This document shows, one piece after another, positions 40,983 through 48,998 of a stretch of 64,000 bases of DNA. Under the pieces are notes generated by a model. That model saw only the letters and a program-made list of their open reading frames with translations. It did not search any database and was not told where the DNA came from. Where the stretch lies: positions 133,014 to 197,013 of the forward strand of contig CAKUJH010000001.1 of NCBI GenBank assembly GCA_934661375.1, given 5' to 3'. The position numbers and the translations under genes are program-made. Each line of letters begins with the position of its first letter. Within the stretch, counting starts at the first letter, position 1. The DNA is from an uncultured Victivallales bacterium. GTDB lineage: Bacteria; Verrucomicrobiota; Lentisphaeria; Victivallales; UBA1829.

Positions 40983-43260
40983 AATTTTTTCTCTGGAAGA
41001 TCTTGTGGAGCAGTTTCTGGAACGCTGCCGTGCCGGAGAAAACCTGGATGTGGACAGTTTTGCCGGAGAGCATCCCGCTTACGCTGCGGAACTGCGCCGG
41101 CTTCTGCCGCTGATGAGGGATATGGAAGCCATACGGAACAATGCTGCCCGGAAAACAGAAGTAAAACAGTCTGTCAACCTGAATCTTCCGGACCCGGATT
41201 ATCGTCTGATCCGGAAAATCGGCAGCGGAGGCATGGGAACAGTTTTTGAAGCATTGCAGATTTCATTGAATCGGAAAGTCGCAGTGAAGCTGCTTTCCTC
41301 TCAACTGCTGAAAGATGCGCAACAGCGCAGTCTTTTTGAGAATGAAGCAAAAGTAATTGCGATGCTTCATCATCCGAATATCGTTAAAATTCTCAGTGCA
41401 GGCTGCGGACCGGAGAGCTGTTATTACGCCATGGAGCTGGTCGAAGGAAAAGGTCTTGACCAATGTCATTTTACGGATATGCGCGAACTGGCGCGAATTG
41501 GTCTGCAAACGGCTCAGGCTCTTGCATATGCGCACCGCTGCGGCATTATGCACCGGGATATAAAGCCCGCCAATCTTCTGTTGGATTCAGCGGGTGAAGT
41601 GCATGTCAGCGACTTCGGTCTGGCTTTTGTTCTGCACGGCGGACATGAATTCGTGGAAAAAAATGGTTTCCGGAGCGGAACTCTCCGGTATATGGCACCG
41701 GAACGTCTCGCACATGGAATCAATACTTTTTCCTCGGACCAGTATTCTTTCGGAGCAGCTTTTTATGAACTTGCCGCCGGAACTCCTTTTCTGCAGGCGG
41801 ATTCCAAAGAGCAGATGATGCAGAAAATCTGTGGGGAACCGGTTCCTCCACTGAAGATTTCCGAACCGGATCTTGCCGCCATCATCAATAAAAGTGTCAG
41901 CTATCATCCGGAAGACCGTTACCGGAACATGGATGAACTGGCGGAAGATTTACAGCATTTTCTGAATCACGAACCGGTTGCCGCTGCGGAACCCTCGCCA
42001 GTCCGCCGGCTGATTCTGTGGTCCCGGCGGAATCCGGCAGTTGCCGCATTGTCCGCCGCCGCCGTATGCTGTGCCGCTGCTTTTGTCATAGCTCTTGCAA
42101 TCGGATATATTCAGACAAGCAATGCTTTGAAACTGGCAAAACGCAATGCCTCGGTTGCCGATACAGCACTGTCGCGGATTTTTACCCGGATATCCGAACA
42201 GCCGCCGTCGCAGAAAAATACCAGTATGCTTTCGGAACTACTTCCGTATTATCAGCTGATCGCCGGTACAGCCGGGCTTTCCGATGAAAAAATCTGCGAA
42301 GCCAATTTCATTCTTGGAGAATGTTCCATGCGTGCCGGCAGTTATTCGCTTGCGGAAAAAGCATTCCGCAACATGATGAAATACCGGAATGATCCGTTTC
42401 CCGTGAATCGCCTTGCCGATTCTCTGATGAAACAAGGAAAAAAGAATGAGGCGGCCGCACTTTATCGCGCTGTTGCGGAACGGAATGCTCATTCAGACCG
42501 TCCGGCAGACCGTTATGAAGCGGTTCGCGCTCTGCTGGCTCTGTCCGATTCTCCGGAAAGTGTGGAGCGTACCAGAGCCTTCAGCATTCTGGAAGAATTG
42601 CTCCTGCAGCATCCGGATAATCCGGAATACCGTTTTCAGTATGCCTGCCTGTTGGGCGGCAATCCGCGCTTATTCCGTTCCTTGCGGATTCCGGGAGTGG
42701 AACCGAACGCGATTGTTCTGCTGCTTCAGCTCGCGGAAAAGTACCCGGACAATCCGGAATACGGAACGGCTCTGCTGGAACTGATGCTGCGGAAATCCCG
42801 GTATGTACGTTCTTTTCAGGAAAAAGACCGGCAGGGGCTTGTCCAGACTGTGAATCTGTCGGAACGTCTGCTTGGCCGTTGGCCGAATGACCCGCAGATT
42901 GTGTCTGCCGCCGTTCGTCTGCATCAGTGCTACATAGAATTTCTGCGCCGGCGCGGCGAGAATGCTGCCGCACGGAAGGAGACGGAACGTCTGCTCAGTA
43001 TTCTGGAAATTCTGTTTTATCATCCAGATATATCCGATACAGTTAAGGAAAATCTTTTCCGTTTGCAGCTGCAGCGGCTGAAATTGCTTTTGCATGACGG
43101 CAGAAAAGAGGATGCCGCAGTTCTTCAGGAAAAAATTACCAGGGAACTGGAACAGTATCACGGTGAACAGCTGCCGGAATTCAGGCGTTTGCTGGAAGAA
43201 AGCGGAAATATTTCTGCCGGGGAGATTCCCCGTCGTCCGGCACGGCGGACCATCAGATAA
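40975..43260 (+). CDS. membrane Ser/Thr protein kinase with helical sensor region
   Basis: 761 residues. A short N-terminal domain typical of sigma-associated kinases (AGEHPAYAAELRRLLPLMRD) is followed by a Hanks-type kinase (about 76-335): glycine loop IGSGGMGTVF, VAVKLL, IMHRDIKPANLLLD, VSDFGLAFV and a late LRYMAPE. One membrane helix (about 358-380) leads to a ~380-residue outer part of TPR-like helical repeats, the likely sensor. Probably phosphorylates targets read by the FHA proteins of the divergent Tad operon (inference). Overlaps the sigma gene. Confidence 0.9.
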   Translation: MNEIFSLEDLVEQFLERCRAGENLDVDSFAGEHPAYAAELRRLLPLMRDMEAIRNNAARKTEVKQSVNLNLPDPDYRLIRKIGSGGMGTVFEALQISLNRKVAVKLLSSQLLKDAQQRSLFENEAKVIAMLHHPNIVKILSAGCGPESCYYAMELVEGKGLDQCHFTDMRELARIGLQTAQALAYAHRCGIMHRDIKPANLLLDSAGEVHVSDFGLAFVLHGGHEFVEKNGFRSGTLRYMAPERLAHGINTFSSDQYSFGAAFYELAAGTPFLQADSKEQMMQKICGEPVPPLKISEPDLAAIINKSVSYHPEDRYRNMDELAEDLQHFLNHEPVAAAEPSPVRRLILWSRRNPAVAALSAAAVCCAAAFVIALAIGYIQTSNALKLAKRNASVADTALSRIFTRISEQPPSQKNTSMLSELLPYYQLIAGTAGLSDEKICEANFILGECSMRAGSYSLAEKAFRNMMKYRNDPFPVNRLADSLMKQGKKNEAAALYRAVAERNAHSDRPADRYEAVRALLALSDSPESVERTRAFSILEELLLQHPDNPEYRFQYACLLGGNPRLFRSLRIPGVEPNAIVLLLQLAEKYPDNPEYGTALLELMLRKSRYVRSFQEKDRQGLVQTVNLSERLLGRWPNDPQIVSAAVRLHQCYIEFLRRRGENAAARKETERLLSILEILFYHPDISDTVKENLFRLQLQRLKLLLHDGRKEDAAVLQEKITRELEQYHGEQLPEFRRLLEESGNISAGEIPRRPARRTIR

Positions 43261-43277
43261 AAAAGGAGTTGCAGGAA

Positions 43278-44024
43278 ATGAAAATACTGGTTCTGTTTTT
43301 GCTGGGAAGTTTGTTTTTTTCTGCATTTGCCCATAACCGCCGAGCAGAGAATCTTTCCATGGAAAAAAGTATTCACCGGGAATTTTTTCAGGGAAGAAAC
43401 GGCGGAATTTCTTATTGCCGACTGGATGAGAATATGGATTTACCCGGAACACCATATCTGGTGCTTGTTCTTCATGGAAGAAGCGGTTCGGGTGATGACA
43501 ATTCCCGGCAGCTGTCTTCTCCGGTGATTCAGCCTTTGCTGGATTTTGTCCGTTCCAGCCGGATGAAAACCGTAATCCTGGTTCCGCAGTGTCCGTCCAG
43601 CCGAGACTGGCTGCGCGGAGGCTCCAGTTCCATGTTGTCCATTGCATTTGAACTTGCGGAACAGATTTGCCGCAAATACCGGATTCCCCCGGCGAAAAGA
43701 TTCATCACCGGTGTATCTATGGGCGGTGGCGCATGTTATGCTCTGATGGCGGAACATCCGGGATTTTTCTCTCGTGCAATGATTGTCAGTGCGGGCGGAC
43801 GTCCGGAAACAGCCTCCCGGATGCGTGGATATTTCTATCTGATACACGGAACGGCGGACCGTTTGATTCCAGTGGAACGGGTGGAACGAATGGTTTCGGC
43901 ATTGCGCCGGAATCAGAATTGCCGGGTGCAGCTGAAACTTCTGCGCGGAAAAGGTCATGCAGACGGAGCAGATGCCGCCTGTACATCTGAAAGTCTGAAA
44001 TGGCTTTTTGACATTGCCCGTTGA
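43278..44024 (+). CDS. secreted alpha/beta-hydrolase (PHB-depolymerase/feruloyl-esterase-like)
   Basis: 248 residues. Signal peptide MKILVLFLLGSLFFSAFA, then an alpha/beta fold with oxyanion motif VLVLHGRSGSG, nucleophile elbow FITGVSMGGG, Asp in HGTADRLIP and His in RGKGHADG. The family includes carbohydrate esterases (CE1-like) and phospholipase/carboxylesterases. 17 bp after the kinase gene and possibly in its operon. A hairpin (44041-44071) separates it from the convergent gene. Confidence 0.78.
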   Translation: MKILVLFLLGSLFFSAFAHNRRAENLSMEKSIHREFFQGRNGGISYCRLDENMDLPGTPYLVLVLHGRSGSGDDNSRQLSSPVIQPLLDFVRSSRMKTVILVPQCPSSRDWLRGGSSSMLSIAFELAEQICRKYRIPPAKRFITGVSMGGGACYALMAEHPGFFSRAMIVSAGGRPETASRMRGYFYLIHGTADRLIPVERVERMVSALRRNQNCRVQLKLLRGKGHADGADAACTSESLKWLFDIAR

Positions 44025-44040
44025 AGCAAAAACGTGGCAG

Positions 44041-44071
44041 AAACGGCTGCTGAAAATTCCGGCAGTCGTTT
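44041..44071. terminator. hairpin between convergent genes, likely terminator
   Basis: 10-bp stem AAACGGCTGC/GCAGTCGTTT (one G-T pair), 11-base loop. No T-run on the plus strand; on the minus side a T-rich stretch follows at a distance. It lies 17 bp after the esterase and 14 bp after the CBM9-like gene. Confidence 0.4.
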
Positions 44072-44084
44072 CCGGAAGCAGTGA

Positions 44085-45133
44085 TTATGGCAGCGGCACA
44101 ATGGAAATATCATCGAACCATGCGGTTCCGGAAGCGAATGCCAGCTGCGGACGTACGGTGCATTCTTCCGGTTTCGCATTTGCCGGAACCGTGAATTCGG
44201 CACTCTGTTTGAGCCATTCCGTCGTATTCTGCACTCCGTTGACCGGGATGAAGTAATTCCGTCCGACCCAGATCTGAACGCGGGCGCCTCCGTCGGGATG
44301 TTCAGTAACCACCCCCTGCGTTTTTACAAAATATGTGAGTTTGTAACGTTTTCCGGGAATCAATCCGGGCAGTCTCTGCCAGGCTCCGGCAAGCGGCTGT
44401 TTCAGAGAAACTTTTTTCCGGGTCAAACGCAAACTCCCCGGAGTGCGGAATCCATGGTTTGCGTCACGGACGGCGGAAAAATCCGCAGAACGGTTCGATT
44501 TCCAATCCGGCAGATCTGCACGGGCAAAATCGCCTCCCCGGATCAGATTTCCGGCTTCCTTTTCCGGCGGACTCAACCGAAAACGGGCAAAACCGGATAT
44601 ATCGCAGAATCCGCTCTGCGGAGTCAGAAAGGGAGAAACACTGTAATATTCCGGTGTTCCGCCAAGATACCGGGATCTGCTGAAGTTGGCGGTCATGCCG
44701 TTTTCTCCGACTGGACCGAGAAGCGTTTGCGGAATGCGGATTTGCGCTTCCCAATATCCGGCATGGCGGCGCGTACGGACGGAAATCGTGCAATTCCGAG
44801 TGATATTCTCGGACTGTCCGTTGTCTTTCCGCAATACCGTATAATTGCCGGAAGCATTGACCAGGATCTGGAAAAAACTCTGACGGTCGCCGGCGGCATT
44901 GATGAAAATTTCGACATCGTCATCCTGCCAGATTTTTTCATCTCCGTTTTTCCGATGATAGTGCGGCAGCTGTTTCATTTCAGGTTCCATACAGATGAAT
45001 TCTGCATGAAACTCCTGCGGGTCAAGAGAAACGGAAACAGTGGTTTTCACCGGTTCGGCGATCTCCCGGAACACTGGTTTCAGCGGCAGCTTCTGCGGCA
45101 GGACGTTTACAACCAATCTGGAAAACTTGCCTC
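44085..45133 (-). pseudogene. CBM9-like carbohydrate-binding gene, 5' end lost at MITE/IS insertion
   Basis: The frame is open from its stop at 44085 through to the IS630 end at 45133. The visible ~345 residues hold a CBM9/carbohydrate-family-9-like sandwich (QDDDVEIFINAAGDRQSFFQ, YWEAQIRIPQTLLG, MTANFSRSRYL) and a second C-terminal CBM4/9/22-like sandwich (NLIRGGDFARADLPDW, GKRYKLTYFVKTQG, WFDDISIVPL). No signal peptide or start with a ribosome-binding site remains, so the front, probably a catalytic or binding region, is missing. Beyond the insertion only the MITE and the guaB promoter occur, so the missing part was deleted rather than just displaced. Confidence 0.7.
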
Positions 45134-45135
45134 TA

Positions 45136-46348
45136 GTGTCCAGTCAAATTTGAAAAGATGGATATAGGCGATGCAATTTTACTCGTGCATCCGCTGTTGA
45201 AAACTGCCAATTGATGGTTTTTGTTTTCTCGTTTCGTTCCTTCTCCCATGCATTCACCATGTTTTTCATTTCTTCTATGGATGCGATTCGCTTTTTCAGG
45301 CATTGAGCCGATACTACATTGAGTTCAATTTCTGCCATATTGAGCCACGAACCATGCTTTGGGGTGTAAACGAGCTCGAATTTATCCATCAAAGCCTTGG
45401 CTTTTTCTGGCGGAAATGTTTCGTACCATGATGCCGGCTTATGTGTGTTGAGATTATCTTCAATCAAAATAATCTTTTCGGCGTTCGGGTATGCCGAGGC
45501 TATTTTCTCGGTAAACATCGCTCAATCCCTTGCTGTCTTTGTTTGCGTTACATCCGCCATTCTCCATCCTCGCAGCGGTTCGCTTGCCAATAAGACATTG
45601 CATGTTCCCATGCGGCGATACTCATAGTCTACCCGTTGGGACCGCCCCGGACGCATGGGTTGTATTTCCCGTACCTCTTCAAGCAACTGACGTGGCATTT
45701 CGTCGTAACAAACGACCGGAAATTTTTCATCATCAGGTCGCTTATAAATATCAAGAACACGTTCCATATCTGTGACAAACGCCGCACTTTTCTGCGGAGA
45801 AATCACCCATTGTTCCTTTTGCCATGGTTTAAGTTCGTTTTTTTTAGAACCTGCCGCACTGTTTCATGCGATACGGATTCAACATATTCCAGTTCCACCA
45901 TTTTATCAGCCAGCAAGCGCAAACTCCACTGTGAATGCCCCTCTGGCGGTTCCCCGCAACTCAAGGCTATCAAATGCGCTTCAAAATCACCGTCTGTTTG
46001 CTTGGAACGTCCTCCGCCATGCGGCAGATTGAACACGCCGGACATTCCGTTTTCAAAGAAGCGCTTACGAACTCGATGCACACGCAATTTGCCGACTTTC
46101 AAGAACCCGCCGATAATCTCATCGGATTGCTTTTTCCCCTCGGATTCGTCACAATTAAGCAGTATCAACGCATCCAATACCTGGCGGGCATTGCGCTTTC
46201 CGCTCGACACCATCTGGTTCAGTTCCCGCTTCTCATCGTCCGTTAAACAAAAACGATATTTTGCATCCGCCATATCCAACCTCCATTAATGAATTTATTG
46301 GAAATTAAGATAACATAATTTCTTATCTTTTCAAATTTGACTGGACAC
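45136..46348. mobile_element. IS630-family insertion sequence (inactivated)
   Basis: 1213 bp bounded by 24-bp perfect inverted repeats (45136-45159 and 46325-46348; both begin GTGTCCAGTCAAATTTGAAA read inward) and flanked on each side by TA (45134-45135, 46349-46350), the TA target duplication of IS630/Tc1 elements. It carries one minus-strand transposase in two frames, plus a nonsense codon. Inserted exactly where the 122-bp MITE begins (TA immediately before GACGCC). Confidence 0.95.
45144..46279 (-). pseudogene. IS630 transposase: frameshift site plus in-frame TGA
   Basis: Three blocks. 46279-45803: helix-turn-helix and linker (EIIGGFLKVGKLRVHRVRKR, MSGVFNLPHGGGRSKQTDG, SLRLLADKMVEL). 45806-45522: first DDE part (FPVVCYDEMPRQLLEE). 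45518-45144: second part (IILIEDNLNTHKPASWYE, YTPKHGSWLNMAEIEL) with the second Asp and the Glu. Blocks 1 and 2 are joined by a -1 shift on an A8 run whose A AAA AAA heptamer is canonical, so this may be programmed. Blocks 2 and 3 are in the same frame but split by TGA at 45522-45524, where related transposases have Trp; this copy is therefore probably dead. Confidence 0.88.
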
Positions 46349-46350
46349 TA

Positions 46351-46472
46351 GACGCCACTGCCAAAAGTCTGCAGCTGGTAAAAACAATAGTATTCCCATA
46401 CATTGTTCACGCTCAAAACATAACTGCGTTTTTATGAAATTTCTCGATTTTCGGACTTTTGGCAGTCGCGTC
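46351..46472. mobile_element. 122-bp MITE, copy 1
   Basis: Bounded by 19-bp inverted repeats GACGC[C/G]ACTGCCAAAAGTC (46351-46369 and 46454-46472, one mismatch). A second copy at 58798-58919 differs by a single base (position 46391, T here). Too small to code; no transposase in the window has these ends. It abuts the IS630 and lies between the cut CBM9 gene and guaB. Confidence 0.85.
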
Positions 46473-46518
46473 ACCAATGAAAAAACGGACAAAATTGCTG
46501 TTTTTTTTGAAAGATCAG

Positions 46519-46546
46519 TTGAAAAAATCTGAATCTGCATTATATT
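46519..46546 (+). promoter_or_regulatory. promoter of guaB
   Basis: TTGAAA (46519-46524), 16-bp spacer, TATATT (46541-46546), about 68 bp ahead of the guaB ATG. Confidence 0.6.
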
Positions 46547-46613
46547 TCAATGGCAAATGAAACAAGAACCATTTGCCGCAGAATGCGGCCCATACCCGAA
46601 ACGGAGACACAAA

Positions 46614-48113
46614 ATGGGCAACACGTATTTAGATCGTTTTATGGAAAAATTCGAGTTCGAAGGTCTTACTTTCGACGACATTTCAATGCTCACCCAGTAT
46701 GCAGATTTTCTGCCCGGTGAAACCGACATTTCCACCTCGTTTTCCAAAAACATCAAAATGAACATTCCGTTCGTCAGCGCGGCTATGGATACCGTCACGG
46801 AAAGCTCCATGGCGATTGCCATGGCAAAACTCGGCGGCATCGGTGTGATTCACAAAAACCTCAATCCCGTTCAGCAGGCTGACGAAGTCCGCAAAGTCAA
46901 ACAGTATCTCAACGGTCTGATCCGCAATCCTGTCGTGTTCAACGAGAACACCACCGTTGAAGAAATGCTCAACGAAAAGAACGCCAAACAGTACTCCTTT
47001 TCCGGTTTCCCGATTGTGGATTCCGATGGCAAGCTGGTCGGCATCATCACTTCGCGCGACATCAAGTTCCTGACCGACCGCCGCTGCAAAGTTTCCGACA
47101 TCATGACCCGCAAAGTAGTTTCTGCTCCGACTTCCACGCAGATGGAAGAAGCCTACAACATCATGCGCGAACAGAAAGTCGGCAAATTGCCGCTGGTGGA
47201 TGAATCGGGGCATCTGACGGGACTTTACAGTTTTCAGGACGTATCCACACTGCTGACCAACATGGCTCCGGACTACAACCGCGACCCTGAACATCGTCTG
47301 CGCGTGGCGGCGGCGGTCAGCCCGTACGATGTGGAACGCGCGAATGCGCTGGTTGAAGCCGGAGTCGACGCGCTGGTCATTGACACCGCGCACGGTCATT
47401 CCAAAGGCGTGATCGAAACGCTGAAGCTGTTCAAGCGGGATTATCCGGAAGTCGACATTGTAGCCGGCAACATAGCCACCGGCGAAGCTGCGAAGGCTCT
47501 GCTGGACGCCGGAGCGGACGCCATCAAAGTCGGTATCGGTCCCGGCTCCATCTGCACGACCCGCGTGGTTGCCGGCGTCGGCACGCCGCAGGTTACTGCC
47601 GTTTATGAAGCGGTCAAGGCGATCAAAGGCGCAATACCGGTAATTGCCGACGGCGGCATCAAACAGTCCGGCGATGTGGCGAAAGCCCTTGCTGTCGGTG
47701 CAACTTCCGTGATGATGGGTTCGGTTCTCGCCGCCACGCTCGAAAGTCCGGGGGAAAAGATTATTCAGCACGGACGCCGTTTCGTGGTCTACCGCGGCAT
47801 GGGCAGTCTGGAAGCCATGAAGAAGAACAAAGGCAGCCGTGAACGTTACGGTCAGGCGGATGTGGATGATTCCAAGAAACTGGTGCCGCAGGGAGTGGAA
47901 GGCATGGTTCCCTACCGCGGCTCCCTGTGGGAAGTCGTTTACCAGTTTGTCGGCGGTCTTCGCTATTCCCTCGGGTATTGCGGGGCGCGCGATCTGGAAC
48001 AGCTCCGTGCAAAAGCAAAATTCATCCGGGTCAGCTCCTCCGCTCTGCGTGAAGCGCATCCGCATGACATTCTGATGCTCAAGGATGCCCCGAACTATAC
48101 GCCCGAAGCCTGA
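46614..48113 (+). CDS. guaB: inosine-5'-monophosphate dehydrogenase
   Basis: 499 residues. TIM barrel with two CBS domains inserted (about 95-215; IMTRKVVSAPTSTQMEEAY). LTFDDISMLTQYADFLPG at the start, GIGPGSICTTRVVAGVGTPQ with the catalytic Cys, IADGGIKQSGDVAKALAVGA and the flap region GMGSLEAMKKNKGSRERY. Oxidises IMP to XMP, the committed step to GTP. The ATG at 46614 follows CGGAG; an in-frame upstream extension from 46557 lacks homology. Confidence 0.96.
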   Translation: MGNTYLDRFMEKFEFEGLTFDDISMLTQYADFLPGETDISTSFSKNIKMNIPFVSAAMDTVTESSMAIAMAKLGGIGVIHKNLNPVQQADEVRKVKQYLNGLIRNPVVFNENTTVEEMLNEKNAKQYSFSGFPIVDSDGKLVGIITSRDIKFLTDRRCKVSDIMTRKVVSAPTSTQMEEAYNIMREQKVGKLPLVDESGHLTGLYSFQDVSTLLTNMAPDYNRDPEHRLRVAAAVSPYDVERANALVEAGVDALVIDTAHGHSKGVIETLKLFKRDYPEVDIVAGNIATGEAAKALLDAGADAIKVGIGPGSICTTRVVAGVGTPQVTAVYEAVKAIKGAIPVIADGGIKQSGDVAKALAVGATSVMMGSVLAATLESPGEKIIQHGRRFVVYRGMGSLEAMKKNKGSRERYGQADVDDSKKLVPQGVEGMVPYRGSLWEVVYQFVGGLRYSLGYCGARDLEQLRAKAKFIRVSSSALREAHPHDILMLKDAPNYTPEA

Positions 48114-48149
48114 GCCGGCGGGTTCAACACTGCAACAGGGGGAACATGG

Positions 48150-48473
48150 ATGAGACTGCTCTTTTCTTTCTTCATGATTCCCGCTGTTGTCGCTGTGGTG
48201 ATTACTGCCCTGGGCGGAATGCTGATTTATCTGGACGCAGAGGGCTTCCGCCCGGTGGAGAACACCCACAGTTTCTGGCCGAATCTGTATTTCTGTCTGC
48301 TGCATTTTTCCATGGCGGTCACCATGGGACTTTCCGTTCTTGTTTTCCTTTATTCCTGCTGTCTGGCTCTGTTCGGGTTTATTGTCAAGACCTGGTTCGG
48401 CGCATTGCTGGCAATCGCTTTTGCCGTTTTTTCCTTCCTGCTGGCAGGATATCTGCTGAATATCAATATTTAG
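48150..48473 (+). CDS. small membrane protein of unknown function
   Basis: 107 residues, three hydrophobic helices (about 5-27, 46-75 and 80-105) with a short outer loop EGFRPVENTHSFWPN. No recognised motif. GGGGGA ribosome-binding site. Lies between guaB (36 bp) and ispF (12 bp), likely co-transcribed. Confidence 0.65.
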   Translation: MRLLFSFFMIPAVVAVVITALGGMLIYLDAEGFRPVENTHSFWPNLYFCLLHFSMAVTMGLSVLVFLYSCCLALFGFIVKTWFGALLAIAFAVFSFLLAGYLLNINI

Positions 48474-48485
48474 GAGTGCTGAAAT

Positions 48486-48965
48486 ATGGACATTCGGGTT
48501 GGTCAGGGGTGTGATACGCACCGTTTTGAATCCGGCAGAAAACTGATTCTCTGCGGAGTGGAAATTCCGTTTGAGAAAGGTCTGGCAGGACACAGTGACG
48601 CCGATGCGGCGGTTCATGCGCTGATTGACGCTCTGCTGGGTGCACTGGCTCTCGGCGACATCGGACATTTTTTCCCGGATACGGACGCGGAATGGAAAGA
48701 TGCCGACAGCATGGAGCTGCTGAAGAAAGTCCTGTCCGCTCCGGCTTTTTCCGCCTGGCGGATCGGCAATGCCGACTTGACGGTCATTACCCAGAAACCG
48801 AAACTTGCTCCGTATATGGCGCAGATGCGCTCCCGTCTGGCGGAGGCTCTGCACATTCCCGTTGACCGGGTTTCCGTCAAAGCGAAAACCAATGAAGGCA
48901 TGGGGTTTGTCGGCCGGCTGGAAGGTCTGGAAGCCCAGGCGGTTGTTCTGCTGATGAAAGATTGA
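48486..48965 (+). CDS. ispF: 2-C-methyl-D-erythritol 2,4-cyclodiphosphate synthase
   Basis: 159 residues. GQGCDTHRF, AGHSDADAAVHALIDALLGA (metal-binding His/Asp), LGDIGHFFPDTD and KAKTNEGMGFVGRLEG are the IspF signatures. Fifth step of the non-mevalonate isoprenoid route; uppS in this window uses its product. GGAG precedes the ATG. Confidence 0.96.
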   Translation: MDIRVGQGCDTHRFESGRKLILCGVEIPFEKGLAGHSDADAAVHALIDALLGALALGDIGHFFPDTDAEWKDADSMELLKKVLSAPAFSAWRIGNADLTVITQKPKLAPYMAQMRSRLAEALHIPVDRVSVKAKTNEGMGFVGRLEGLEAQAVVLLMKD

Positions 48966-48998
48966 TTTTCCTGAAATAAAACAAAGAAAGGGTCAAGT

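Noticed and set aside
46683..48854. 723-codon minus-strand frame over guaB and ispF
   Set aside because: Pure antisense of well-identified genes; His/Arg/Gln-rich composition typical of a shadow frame.
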